Of a stretch of 19,179 nucleotides of DNA, positions 1-12,240 are shown one piece after another. Each line of letters begins with the position of its first letter. The stretch's first letter is position 1. The notes beneath the pieces are model-generated. The model was given only the letters and a program-made list of their open reading frames with translations. It was not told where the DNA came from and did no database searches. The DNA comes from Syncephalastrum monosporum B8922 (Eukaryota > Mucoromycota > Mucoromycetes > Mucorales > Syncephalastraceae), in assembly GCA_000697355.1 (NCBI GenBank), contig JNEN01001185.1, forward strand, positions 1 through 19,179, in the 5' to 3' direction. Made by a program: the position numbers and the translations under genes.

Positions 1-40
1 GGTGGGGGGGGGGGGGTGGGGGGGGGGGGGGGGGGGGGGG
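1..40. repeat. Poly-G tract at the left window edge
   Basis: About 40 bases are almost pure G, with a few T interruptions near the start and an A closing the run. The tract lies at the very edge of the window and passes directly into a GA microsatellite. It could be a genuine low-complexity tract where assembly stopped, or a sequencing/assembly artefact. No gene signal is present. Confidence 0.9.
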
Positions 41-73
41 AGAGAGAGAGGGAGAGAGAGAGAGAGAGAGGAG
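41..73. repeat. GA/AG microsatellite
   Basis: An AG-dinucleotide run with single-base interruptions follows the poly-G tract. It lies downstream (3') of the MFS transporter gene on the minus strand, beyond its likely poly(A) signal, so it is probably non-transcribed or 3'-flanking DNA. Confidence 0.9.
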
Positions 74-192
74 AAATAAGTCAGGTGTGTAACCTACCCA
101 GTCCTCTTGAACAAAGACGCAACTTCAAATTCTTTTTTGTGATCTGACTGCGCAGCAAAAACGACGCACGCTTGTCTTTATCTCTTTATCTT

Positions 193-198
193 TTTATT
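193..198 (-). terminator. Poly(A) signal AATAAA of the MFS transporter
   Basis: A canonical AATAAA hexamer on the minus strand lies 35 nt downstream of the MFS stop codon, at a normal distance for a cleavage/polyadenylation signal. Assigned from motif and position only. Confidence 0.5.
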
Positions 199-232
199 AA
201 AGTTCCCATTAGGATCTCGCTTCTTCATCGGG

Positions 233-2124
233 TTACAGATCTTTTGCGCCTTCCGACGGTGCCTTACAGGCCACCAGGATCCACAAGCAGAATGTGAGCG
301 CGAGCATACTCAGCAGAGTAGCCGGGAACGATTCGATGCCGAAGTACCCAGAGATCTGTCCTGTCATGAAAGGGAAGAGGGCCGCACCACCTGCACCGAC
401 TCTACACACAAAAGGAAGTTCATGCACAAATAAGGTTCGAGATTGTCATCATGGGTCTGCCCATTCTTTCATCCCCCCTTCCTTCATTCAGGTCCAGCCA
501 ACCAGAAAAAAAAGACTTACCCCGTCATGAAACCAATCGACGTCGCATGCATTGATTTCGGAAGTGCGCTGGAAGCGAGCGTGAGCACGCCAGGGAGCAT
601 AGGACCCAGAAAGAAGCCGATGCAAATGACAGCTGAGCGACAAAGTGAGAACGGAAGACGACACAAAAGGCGGATGACATACCTGCCGAATCGACTGCAA
701 TGACATCGACAACCCACAAAACAACGACACACATCTCGGTGATGATACAGAATAAGGCAACCATGAGGCGAACGCCATATTTTTCTGCAAGGTAGCCCAG
801 GACGATCCGTCCGGCGGCTAATCCAGCCCAATAACCGGACACAACATGACCCATCGTAATCATGTCGCCGTGACGTCCCTCGACAAGGTACGTGTAGGCC
901 CAGCCGCCGACACTGACCTCAGCACCAATGTAGACCAGAATGTAGATGGCACAGGTGATTGTGACAGGGTGAAAGAGCGCCTTGCGGATCAACCGGCGCT
1001 CGTCGATGGCAGTGGACGCTGAGGTTTCTGAACACGAAATCGATGAGTACGTGGAAGACGTTGATGATGGCGTGCGTCTTCGACGCTGGTAGCTGTCACA
1101 TTCACTATCGCCCACGTGATCTTCATCGGTGCTCTCCGTATTCTCATCCGATACGCCCAGCGCAACGACCAGCAGAATCGTGATCGCAAAGCCGCTGAGG
1201 ATGTAATAAATGTAGTTCCATGGTGAGTGGGTAGCCAAGAGAGCCGTTCCGAGCATAGGACTGAGCATACCGCCGACACCATATACAGCTATACGCAGTG
1301 CGAAAAAAAAAAAGAAGGGGGTGCAAGTTTAACGTTTAGATTAAGTTCAATTGCTCGGATTTATGATCTTACCGTGTACTATACTCAGCATGAAGCCAGC
1401 ACGAGGCATGCCACTGGCGATGACATTCATGCCTGCGTCCAAAAGGGCTGGAAAGGACGACATTGGTATTACAAATTTAGTGTCAGCGATGAAACATATT
1501 GGTATGTCAAAAACCAGTATAAATGAGTTACCAATGCTTGCGCCTTGCATGAACATAAAGGCGGATACGCAATTAAAAGCAAAGCCTTGCGCAATCAAGG
1601 TATAAGACAGGGCGACCGAAGCCGCACCCAAGGACAGCGCATTTCGCTGACCTAGTTTTTGCACGAGGTAGCCGTTTGCTGCGGCAGAAAAGAAGAAACC
1701 AAGCGCATCCCAAAAGAAAAGGACTGATACTGTTTCATCCGGTACTCTATAATATTCTTTCAACCGCGGGAGGATCACACCCTACATATACGACAATTCG
1801 TGTCATGTCAAGCCTGTTTAGTTAGACAAAAAAAAAAAAAAGGCGAAATAAAAAAGGCGCCAGACACATGAAATGTCATCGAACACATACGAAATTTCCG
1901 TCGTTGAGACCGCAAAACAAACTAATATAGTTGACGGCAATAAGCGATCGGATGTATGGCCTGAGATCGCGCCATGAATTTTTTTGCGGGGGTTCTTTTT
2001 GGTTTTTTTGTTGTGAGGTATGATGGGGAGTATCCTCTGTCCAGGAAATGGGACTTTCAGGTCGGGTATGGAGAAGCGGCTCTCTGGAGCTATGGTCGTC
2101 ATGGTCGTCGTTGTTGTCGTGCAT
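233..2124 (-). CDS. MFS transporter, fucose-permease/Bsc6-like family
   Basis: Six exons join in frame: 2124-1891, 1781-1532, 1447-1373, 1288-683, 632-521 and 401-233, giving 481 residues. The protein has a hydrophilic Asp/His-rich N-terminal tail (about residues 1-50) and two blocks of hydrophobic helices. A charged, Ser/Thr-rich cytoplasmic loop with an RRRR patch (about 232-290) separates them, as in 12-TM MFS proteins. Family marks are GLNDGNFG at the start of the first block, LLDAGMNV in the middle of the N-half, and GAEVSVGGW opening the second half. These fit the fungal fucose:H+ symporter-like/Bsc6 group, whose substrates are mostly unknown; I infer transport at a membrane but no substrate. 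Introns 1 (109 nt) and 5 (119 nt) are longer than those elsewhere in the window. The gene is divergent from cwf18, with 303 bp between the start codons. The start is the first ATG in the open frame. Confidence 0.9.
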
Positions 2125-2427
2125 ATGTTAATTATAATCTGTACAGAAAAGCAGGGAGAGAAAAGCAAAATTTATCTAACAAAGCCGACGGGAAGAAGAG
2201 AAGGAGGGAAAGAGGAAAGAAAAGGAGAAGGTCCGAATGACGGTGTAATATAAGCTGCGGCAAAGGGCAAAAGGGGGATTGCAAATAGACGACACTGTGG
2301 TGTTTCAATATCCCGAATAAGAGACACTCTTTCAACCACCGCGCGTGTGTTGAAAACTCAATCTACACATTACGCCATTATTCTGTTGTCCTTTTTTAAA
2401 AAGCACCTATTCTATACCATATATAAA
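2125..2427. promoter_or_regulatory. Shared 303-bp divergent promoter (MFS / cwf18)
   Basis: This short stretch separates two divergent start codons and must hold both 5' UTRs and core promoters. It contains an A/G-rich block (about 2150-2235, pyrimidine-rich on the MFS strand) and a TATATAAA sequence immediately before the cwf18 ATG. No specific transcription-factor site is convincing. Confidence 0.5.
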
Positions 2428-3085
2428 ATGGAGGAGGAAGCCAGAAAAAGAAAGGAACGTCTTGCCGAATTGCGGAAGCGCAAACTTGGTGCGAATGCAG
2501 ACGATGCACGTACGAGTGCAGAGGCAGAAAAGTAGGTAGACATAATTACGCAAAACGCTCGCGGTTGTTCTCATCGTCTACTGTCATGGGTTGTCTTGTG
2601 ACAATAGATCATTAGCATTCCGAAGTTACACACCTAACGACGAGAAACTCAAAGAAAACGTCAACATTGCTACACCGGCCGACATTACCGACACCGTTGA
2701 AACCGAAACGAAAGATCTGGCCAAGCTCGCCATTGCCCAAGCCGCTGAAAAGGACAAGGAGGAAGTCGTACGTCCAGCAGATGCTTTCTGTAATCCGCTC
2801 ACCTGACCTGACGTGTTTGACAGGATCTCTTCAATCTCGCTCCGAAAAAGCCGAACTGGGATCTGAAACGCGATGTCGAAAAGAAGCTCCACAAGCTCGA
2901 CCGGAGGACACAGCGTGCGGTCCTCGAGTTGATCCGTACGCAACACTGCCCCAAAAAAGCGTCAACATACTCATCTGGATGTATTAGGTATCCGCCTGCA
3001 GGAGAGTGGAGACACGGAGGGTATGGCAGAAGCCGTTGCCAGTGCAGAAAAGCAGGCCAGACTGGAAGCCGAAGACGACGACTGA
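2428..3085 (+). CDS. cwf18: Pre-mRNA splicing factor Cwf18 / CCDC12
   Basis: Four exons (2428-2531, 2608-2767, 2824-2935, 2988-3085) join in frame to give 157 residues, the usual size for this family. The protein starts with a charged helix (MEEEARKRKERLAELRKRK), followed by the conserved FRSYTPNDEKLKE block (about 39-51). The diagnostic block DLFNLAPKKPNWDLKRD (from residue 89) comes next, then the basic helix KLDRRTQRAVLELIR. It ends in an acidic tail. Cwf18/CCDC12 is a small coiled-coil component associated with the Prp19/NineTeen complex in the active spliceosome in the nucleus. The ATG at 2428 is chosen because the family protein starts with this charged helix; an in-frame ATG at 2347 would add 27 hydrophobic residues. 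The exon 1 donor (GTAGGT) lies one base before an in-frame TAG, so unspliced message terminates there. Introns are 76, 56 and 52 nt. Confidence 0.95.
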
Positions 3086-3166
3086 AAACATTGTACATTG
3101 AAATTTGAATATGCAGCCCATCATTTACAACATTATTTATACGCACACTTGTTTTCTTCTCTTTCA

Positions 3167-6100
3167 TTATTGGATCATCTTTTGCTCGAATGCCTTGACG
3201 TCCTCAATCGGCAATCCGCACGTGAAGTGCTCACAAATGTGGGCAGCCGTCTGCCCACTGTTGGCTAACTGGGCAACCACCGCGTTCTTTTCATGGATCA
3301 AACCGTCCTTTTTGGCCACGACAACGACCTTGTTGGGCACAAACGCTTGCGATACAACCGACTTGAATGGCTGCAGCTTGTCCTCCTCACCTGTCAGCAC
3401 GATCTACATCATATCGGCCTCGGGTTTCAGTAACAGATCGACCGGTATGCAGCATTCGGTTGCTCACCTGCTTGACACCGTTGGCCATGAGCAAGAACGC
3501 GTTGACCAACGACGGCATCGCATACGGGAAGCGATCCATCGTGGCATGGAAGAGCTCGACGGTTGCACGTGCCTTGGTCACGTACGACTCTTGCTCCAGG
3601 ATGGTACCAAGTCTGACCAGATTCTTGAGCGACACCGCGTTTCTGTGCAAAGGGAAGCGGTCAGTCCGACATGATGCATGTGTGATCACTTCTCTCTTAC
3701 GCTGAGGGCTCAGCACCGTCTTGTTCTAAACAAATCCTCTGTATGAGTCCAGCGGGTTCCATGTCAGAGTAGAACTTACCATCCTTCATGCGCACCAGGA
3801 CGCTCTTGTCGTTGGCCACGTTGTAGTAACCACCGTTCGCTTCGTCATAGAACAGCGCGTTCTGTTTTTCCTGGAGATCGTATGCCCACGCGATCCACTT
3901 TTCGTCAAACGTGGCTTCGTAGAGGTCCAGAAGACCCTGAACAAGATAACTATCGTCCTATCAGCGCCACTCCGTGGTTTCTAGTTTCATTGTACCTGTA
4001 GTCATCGAGGCAGCCTTGGATGGCTGACGGGCCCGTACGGTAACTACGCAACAAGGCGTGGCTCGTGGGGTCGTACAGTTTTTGTCGAATAAAGTCGGCT
4101 GCGTTTGTTGCAAGATCCAAGATGGGTTTCTCACCCAAAACCTGATACGCTTGAGCCAGACCGGAAATCATAAGACCTGTTTGTTTGTCCCCTCAGTGTC
4201 TTGTGCTAGATGCTATTTTGATGTGTGTTACCGTTCCATGAAGTAATAATCTTGTCATCGCGGTGGGGTCGAGGGCGCACCTCGCGACGGTACTCCCACA
4301 GCTTGTCCTTGGCGTCTGCCAGGATCTGCTCCAACTCAGGCACGGACATCGACAATGCCTCAGCTGTCTCGGCTACCGATGTGCTTTCGGACAGGACATT
4401 CTACCCATCATAAATTCAGTCAAAAGTGACATGTCCGGGTGCAACTGACCTTGTTGACGAGCTCGTTGTGCGGGTCTTGAGCCGGGTTCACATTACCACT
4501 GGTCTGCACGCCAAAATGCTGTCCAAAGACGCGTGCAACGTCTGCGCCCAAAATGTCTTGGAGCTCCTTGGCTTCCCATACACAAAATGCACCCTCTGTA
4601 TAGTCGTGTGTGAACCGATGCCCCTCTTTCCAATGCATTGTGACTTACCAAGGGGTTTCGCATCTGTCGAGCTCGGGAGTGAGTCGGCGTCCTCGGCCGA
4701 GTAGAATCCACCTTCTTGGTGCAGCAGATCACGACCGACATAACGGATAATGTCGCGCGCCACGTTGGCATAGTCCTCGTCTCGCGAGATCTGGTAGGCT
4801 GTGACATAGGCAGACAGAAGCTGAGCCTGATCATACAGCATCTTCTCAAAGTGAGGGACGTGCCAAAACTTGTCGGTGCTGTAACGGTGGAAACCACTGC
4901 CGACATGATCGTGGATACCTCCCTGGGCAATTTTCTAACGACATCGTCAGTCGGACGAGTGAAAGATTTCCTGTGTGAGTCTCACCTTGAGTGTAAACAT
5001 CGCCATGCCTAACGCATGCTTGGCATTGTCCTCGAGTGTCTTGTTTTGCTGAGCATAGCCATAGTACTCAAACAAGAACCGCAGCTGTACAGGTGTCGGA
5101 AACTTGGGTGCGTCACCGAAACCGCCATAAGCCTCGTCAAAGGACTTGTTAAAGTGCTCGTATCCAGCACCAGAAATACGGTTCGGAATAAGGCTCGCCA
5201 TCGCGCCTTCCGGGTTCTGCGGCTTACCCTAACGTGAACGTCAACGGATGGACGGTGATACACAGACTCCTGTTTTTTTCTTTACTTCGGCATATTGCCT
5301 GATTTGGGCAATCGTCTTTTCTGCGCTTTCAGTCAACTGGTCAGGCCCAGCCTGCCAGAGCTCATTCACACGCTCGAGAAGGGTGCGGAATCCGGGGCTG
5401 CCATGGGCATCGCCAGGTGGAAAGTACGTGCCACCAAAGAAAGGAGCAAGATCGGGTGTCAAAAATACAGACATGGGCCATCCACCGCGACCTGTCAAGA
5501 GTTGAATGTACGTCATGTACAGCTTATCGACCGCAGGGTTTTCTTCTCGGTCCACTAAAACACAAAAGTGAGAAGGACGCTGACACGTAATAGGCACTTA
5601 CCTTTGATGTTGACAAAGTGCTCATTCATGATTGCAGCCGTCGCTGCGTTCTCAAAGGACTCATGCTCCATCACATGACACCAGCTATGCCATATATGTC
5701 AGCCTATATATGTCAATCGATGGAAGTGTATTCGCTTACTGGCAGGTGCTGTAGCCGATGCTGAGAAAGATGGGTTTGTTCTCTTTTCTGGCTTTTGCAA
5801 ACGCCTCCTCGCCCCAGGGATACCAGTCCACCTAGAGGCTAGTTAGTTTCAACAATAGAAGCATGGAAAATGATGACGTTACCGGGTTACGGGCATGTTG
5901 CTACACAACAACGAAGCATTCATCAGGTTAAAACATATTAAAAACTAGACCTGTGCGCCTTACCAGAAGATAAGGGCTTTGCTCGCTAATCAAGCGGTTT
6001 GTTTTCTGCTCGTTGGCCCGAGCAAGGGTCGAGGCGTGCAGCGATCGCGCACGATCGAGTTGGATGAGTAATGACGGCCTACGCACCGCCTGCGGGCTGA

Positions 6101-6188
6101 CGCGTGCAGTTTGAGTACGCAGCAACGCTCCTGTGGGACGAACGTGCGAGCGCGTTGTGGCGCGCATGGCATTCCAGAATGGTCTCAT
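3167..6188 (-). CDS. SPATA20: SPATA20/YyaL-type thioredoxin-like protein, mitochondrial
   Basis: Fourteen exons join in frame to give 772 residues, close to animal SPATA20: 6188-5964, 5900-5883, 5831-5740, 5684-5602, 5554-5286, 5228-4986, 4934-4649, 4595-4450, 4400-4232, 4176-3996, 3949-3780, 3725-3701, 3642-3468, 3403-3167. Residues 1-60 are Arg-rich with one acidic residue and carry a matrix-protease R-10 pattern (R48-S-L-H-A-S53), so a mitochondrial presequence is likely. A DUF255/thioredoxin-like domain follows: [20 protein letters not shown], then the C111-H-W-C114 pair and VNIKVDREENP. The rest resembles the alpha/alpha six-hairpin fold ([60 protein letters not shown]-like end). Bacterial YyaL and human SPATA20 share this layout; their biochemical role is poorly defined. 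Exon 2 is only 18 nt and exon 12 only 25 nt. The stop codon lies 81 bp from that of cwf18. Confidence 0.95.
5883..5900 (-). other. 18-nt micro-exon of the SPATA20 homologue
   Basis: On the minus strand this exon is preceded by a TGTGTAG acceptor and followed by a GTAACG donor. It encodes exactly six residues, QHARNP, in phase 0. These complete the family-conserved SPYLLQHARNPVDWYPW block, whose other halves lie in exons 1 and 3. The conserved motif makes this short exon convincing despite its length. Confidence 0.9.
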
Positions 6189-6317
6189 GGCAATGTCACG
6201 TCAAGGCAGTAAAATAAAAAACAAAAGGAGACAGGGTGCTCAAAACTTTGCGCGTGATATCATTTTTGCATTAAACTCTTCGGAATTTGGAAATATCAAA
6301 TGACTACCACTCAATTT
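6189..6317 (-). promoter_or_regulatory. 129-bp gap between CPY stop and SPATA20 start
   Basis: The carboxypeptidase gene and the SPATA20 gene lie head-to-tail on the minus strand, separated by 129 bp. This gap must hold the end of the upstream transcript and the promoter of the downstream one. It is AT-rich, with no recognisable TATA box or canonical AATAAA. The two transcripts may overlap. Confidence 0.4.
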
Positions 6318-8109
6318 TTAATCGACGAGTCCACCATGGATCCAGCCATTCACGAAACGAAGCGCATGAAGAGGCTGGTCCTCAGGGACCATATGACCCG
6401 CGCCATACACGCGCAGGAATGCAAGCCGGCCGTCTTTGGTGGATCGCAGCTCGCCGGCCGGTTCGTTGTTGACCGACCAAGGCCGGTCCGGCGCGGCATG
6501 GAACTCTGCGTGGCCCGACCAGGGCATCTCGGTCACCCAGGCCTTGTTGCCCATCCAGTTGCAGATAAAGTCAGCATCACCCGCATAAATCATAATCCGG
6601 ATGCCGGATTCAAGGAGAGGCGGCAATTTGCGCACATAGGGGCGCATCCAGTCGCCTGCTTTACTGAACTGGTAGTTGATCCGTAGATTGCAGTTCGCGT
6701 AGTCCACTGGTAGACCGAGCTCGTCCACGCCCACGGCGGTTTTTACCTCGGGTCGGTTCAGATACAGCTCGAGGCCAAGCATTTTGTCGTCGCACAGGCT
6801 GTTGTCAATGTCTATGAAAAAGAGCGTGTTATAGCAAGGACTGATATCTGATATCGTCTCTCGGACTTACCATCGCATGTTTTGCGAATGTCGTATGGGT
6901 CACGACCGCTCGTGCCGTAAAACGGCGTGAGGAAGATTTGATTGCACTCAGCTCCAGCCATCGTACATGCTGCAGTGTCATTTGGTGTCTGATAACACTG
7001 TTCTATTAAGGCCTGGCATTTAGGATACTGCGCATCCATTTGCTCGCACGTCTCCATATCCAAGGCCGCACCGTAATCGTTCTGACAGGCCATTTGACCA
7101 TAATACTGGTACTGCGTCAGTGGGTCAGTGAGGCCGTTACCGATCATGAGACTTTTGAGGTTGATTGGAGGATCCTTGGCCTCTTCATTTTTTTGAGCCA
7201 CAACGCTGCCGATGGCAGGGACATAATGACCAGCATCTGCAGCAAAAATGATGAGCGCTGGGTTTGTACACACTCAGATATCTTACAGGATTCTCCCGAG
7301 AGATGGAAATCGCGATCGCGGTATTCTGTTTGTGGTTATGATGAGTCACTCAAAGACCCAAGTGGGTATTGCTCACGTACGAGGAAATTTGGTGAAAAAG
7401 AGCTGGAGGAAGGCATAAACATCACGAGCAGCCGCTTCCGAGTCGTGGACTTCTTCCGTAGCCTCACCATGGGAGTATCCTACGTTCAAGGGCTAAGAAG
7501 CAGCAGAGCTAGTTAGTAGGCTAGTTATCTCTGTTCAGCCGCAAGTACCTGATCCAAAAAGATAACACTCGCGTTGTTATTCCAAGAATGCGGGTTCAAT
7601 GTTGTACCGTCGCCGTCTGGGTTGATCAAGCACGGTCTACATGAATTAAGCGTGAGATAAATTCGAATGAGGAATGTGTAAGTGATACTCACCCTAATTC
7701 AAGGAATAGGCCGGTCATTGACGAGCAACCTGGCCCGCCATTCAACCAAAGGATGACGGGATCGTTGGCAGGGTCATTACGGGATTCAAAAAACCAGAAG
7801 AAAAAGTGTTTATCTTGCTTCACATCGAGGTATCCGCTGTACTAGAAAGAGGCCGTGGAAGGTCAGGATATACTAGCATTACTCTTTCTCTTATTGCAAT
7901 ACCTGCTTGACACTTGGATCGCAGACAGCTGCATCGGGCTCCGTCAAACGTACGAGATATTCAGGAAAGGCGGGGTGGGAGACTGAGGAGGTACGGGTAG
8001 GGACTGCGCCTGTATCTTTAAGTAGGCTTCGGCCGTCTTCGCCGACATAATACGATGCGCCCAACGCAAGTGGCAGGAAAAGGAACGCTAAACACGTTTC
8101 TCTCTTCAT
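6318..8109 (-). CDS. PRC1: Serine carboxypeptidase, carboxypeptidase Y type (S10)
   Basis: Seven exons (8109-7903, 7841-7693, 7636-7549, 7492-7381, 7325-7287, 7236-6871, 6811-6318) give 484 residues. A signal peptide ([19 protein letters not shown]) is followed by a short pro-region. The mature-type sequence starts near C64 in [15 protein letters not shown]. Family motifs are [10 protein letters not shown] (101-110), GESYAGHY with nucleophile Ser198, [11 protein letters not shown] with catalytic Asp401 and GAGHMVP with His460. The oxyanion/substrate motif and all three triad residues are intact. Several cysteines and the sequons NAS and NDT fit a secreted or vacuolar glycoprotein. It releases C-terminal residues from peptides at acid pH in the family. 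The pro-region (about 45 residues) is far shorter than the roughly 90-residue propeptide of yeast CPY. The ATG at 8109 is chosen because it opens the signal peptide; no ATG lies upstream in the open frame. It is divergent from bet3. Confidence 0.95.
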
Positions 8110-8361
8110 CTCTTTGAGAATACAAGACCTCAATGCTATTCATTCATATTTATACCTGTCGATAAGTTTGTTGGTCATTGTTCTTGTGTAATTTAGATCA
8201 TTTATTTAAAATGAATCCAAACATGCTGTCAATCATCAACCACCAAATTTTTTGCCACACTAAAAATGGACGCAACCTTCACTACGATCTCCGCCTTAGT
8301 CCTCTTTTGTTCCTCTACATACAAAAGGCACACATACATTCAGATTATACGCGTACAAACA
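8110..8361. promoter_or_regulatory. 252-bp divergent promoter (carboxypeptidase / bet3)
   Basis: This region lies between the divergent start codons of the carboxypeptidase and bet3. It contains AT-rich stretches (TATTTATACC near the carboxypeptidase start, TTATTTAAAATG in the middle). An ACGCGT hexamer at 8349-8354 lies just before the bet3 ATG. No further regulatory site can be supported. Confidence 0.5.
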
Positions 8362-9109
8362 ATGTCATCGCCCGCCGTCAAACAATTCAAAGCGCTTGGA
8401 GAAGACGTTTGGAAGAACAAAGTCGAGAAGATTGCAAGTGGATGAGGAAAAAACACGGCCCACTGTTTGTTAACATGTGCTTGCTTGTTCATCCCTTTAC
8501 AGAATGCCGAGCTTTTCACCTTGACTTATGGCTCGCTCGTCGTCCAGCTCGTCAAGGACTTTGAGGACTATGCCGAGGTAAACAAGCAACTCGAGAAAAT
8601 GTAAGCGTAGTTATTTTGCTGTTGCTGTCACCATATATAACACCTGTCGGCAGGGGATACAATATCGGTCAACGCTTGATTGAGGACTTTTTGGCGCGCT
8701 CGGGTATTGGGCGCTGCACGGACCTGCGCGATACGGCCGAAGCTATCACCAAGATTGGCTTCAAGATGTTCTTGAATATTTCGCCTACGGTGGCCGCCTG
8801 GTCGGCCGATAACAAGGAATTCTCCTTGATGTTCGACGAGAACCCGCTTGCCGAGTTTGTCGAGTTGCCCGAAGACGCCCTTGAAGGTGGTTTGTGGTAC
8901 TCGAATATTTACTGCGGCGTCCTTCGCGGTGCACTCGAAATGGTATGTAAGCTAATTCCGCATATGAAGTACTTAATTCTTGGGCCTAGGTGCAACTGCA
9001 AGTCGAAGCCAACTTTGTAGGCGATGTGTTGCGTGGCGATGAGTCCACCGAAATCCGTGTCAAGATGATCCGTTACCTAGAAGAGGAGGTTCCGGCTGGC
9101 GAGGATTAG
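8362..9109 (+). CDS. BET3: TRAPP complex subunit Bet3 / TRAPPC3
   Basis: Four exons (8362-8433, 8503-8600, 8654-8942, 8990-9109) join to give 192 residues. The family pattern is continuous: [86 protein letters not shown] and the C-terminal PAGED. Bet3 is a core subunit of TRAPP complexes, the tethering and Rab-activating assemblies of ER-to-Golgi and later traffic. Cys78 in GIGRC matches the cysteine palmitoylated in animal and yeast Bet3. The 24-residue first exon is slightly longer than the animal N-terminus. Intron 1 has a GC donor (GCAAGT at 8434): only that donor keeps KI joined in frame to NAELF. The nearby GTGGAT donor breaks the frame. Other introns are 53 and 47 nt. Confidence 0.96.
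8434..8502 (+). other. GC-AG intron in bet3
   Basis: This 69-nt intron begins GCAAGT and ends TTTACAG. Phase-0 joining of ATT to AAT is required for the conserved [10 protein letters not shown] start. GCAAGT is the commonest form of non-canonical GC donor. Among 45 introns read in this window it is the only one without GT. Confidence 0.85.
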
Positions 9110-9126
9110 ATCCACCCAATTTTCTA

Positions 9127-9150
9127 TCTCTCTCTCTCTCTCTCTCTCTC
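9127..9150. repeat. (TC)12 microsatellite in the bet3 3' flank
   Basis: A perfect TC-dinucleotide run starts 18 nt after the bet3 stop codon, so it probably lies in the 3' UTR. The 232-bp interval to the convergent polo kinase stop contains no other gene. Confidence 0.95.
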
Positions 9151-9337
9151 TTTTATCATGCCCACTTGTGCTTTTTGTAAATACCCAATACGACCCACTT
9201 GCTTTACCTATCTATTGATCTACCCATCTTGCCTGTGACTCTCTCACTGACACCTCGCTTGATCAAACGTAAATCAACAGGGAACACGCCGTGAGTGAAA
9301 ACTATACATATTGCAGAATTGATACCATTCTGCTCTC

Positions 9338-9341
9338 TTTA

Positions 9342-9343
<2 letters not shown>
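9338..9343 (-). terminator. AATAAA overlapping the polo kinase stop codon
   Basis: On the minus strand the gene ends ACG-TAA-TAAAG, so an AATAAA hexamer overlaps the stop codon. If used for polyadenylation, the 3' UTR would be very short. Motif-based only. Confidence 0.3.
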
Positions 9344-12036
<2,693 letters not shown>

Positions 12037-12071
12037 TATACTGGATTGAGGGCCGATCTGCTCGAGGGTGC

Positions 12072-12077
12072 ACGCGT
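12072..12077. promoter_or_regulatory. ACGCGT (MCB-like) box proximal to polo kinase
   Basis: A perfect MluI cell-cycle box lies 36 bp upstream of the chosen start codon. In ascomycete yeasts ACGCGT is bound by MBF (Mbp1/Swi6-type factors) and gives G1/S expression. Here it is only a motif match, and it falls inside the coding region if the upstream ATG (12135) is used. Confidence 0.3.
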
Positions 12078-12240
12078 CTAAGCGATAGAGTGTATATCTC
12101 CTGCGCAAGAACAATCTTCCAGGCACACCACGCATTTGAGGCACTCACAATTTTTTGGAGCCCCGACCGCGTCGCGCCCAGTCATTCCCAAACAATGAAT
12201 GCTCGTTGATAAAGATATGTGGCATCCATTGTACTACTGA

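Noticed and set aside
1..40. Poly-G tract as a telomere or functional G-quadruplex
   Set aside because: There is no periodic TTAGGG-type unit, and an uninterrupted edge homopolymer is better explained by an assembly boundary.
402..520. GGTTCGAGAT in MFS intron 5 as a tRNA B-box
   Set aside because: No matching A-box or cloverleaf can be folded around it; it lies within a normally spliced intron.
3105..3674. 189-codon plus-strand ORF
   Set aside because: It is antisense to the last exons of the SPATA20 homologue and runs through their introns.
7040..7516. 158-codon plus-strand ORF
   Set aside because: It is antisense to the carboxypeptidase exons containing the catalytic serine region.
8349..8354. 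ACGCGT before the bet3 start, as a cell-cycle box
   Set aside because: Bet3 is a constitutive trafficking gene and ACGCGT also occurs inside coding exons (near 4530 and 6100), so a single copy is not informative.
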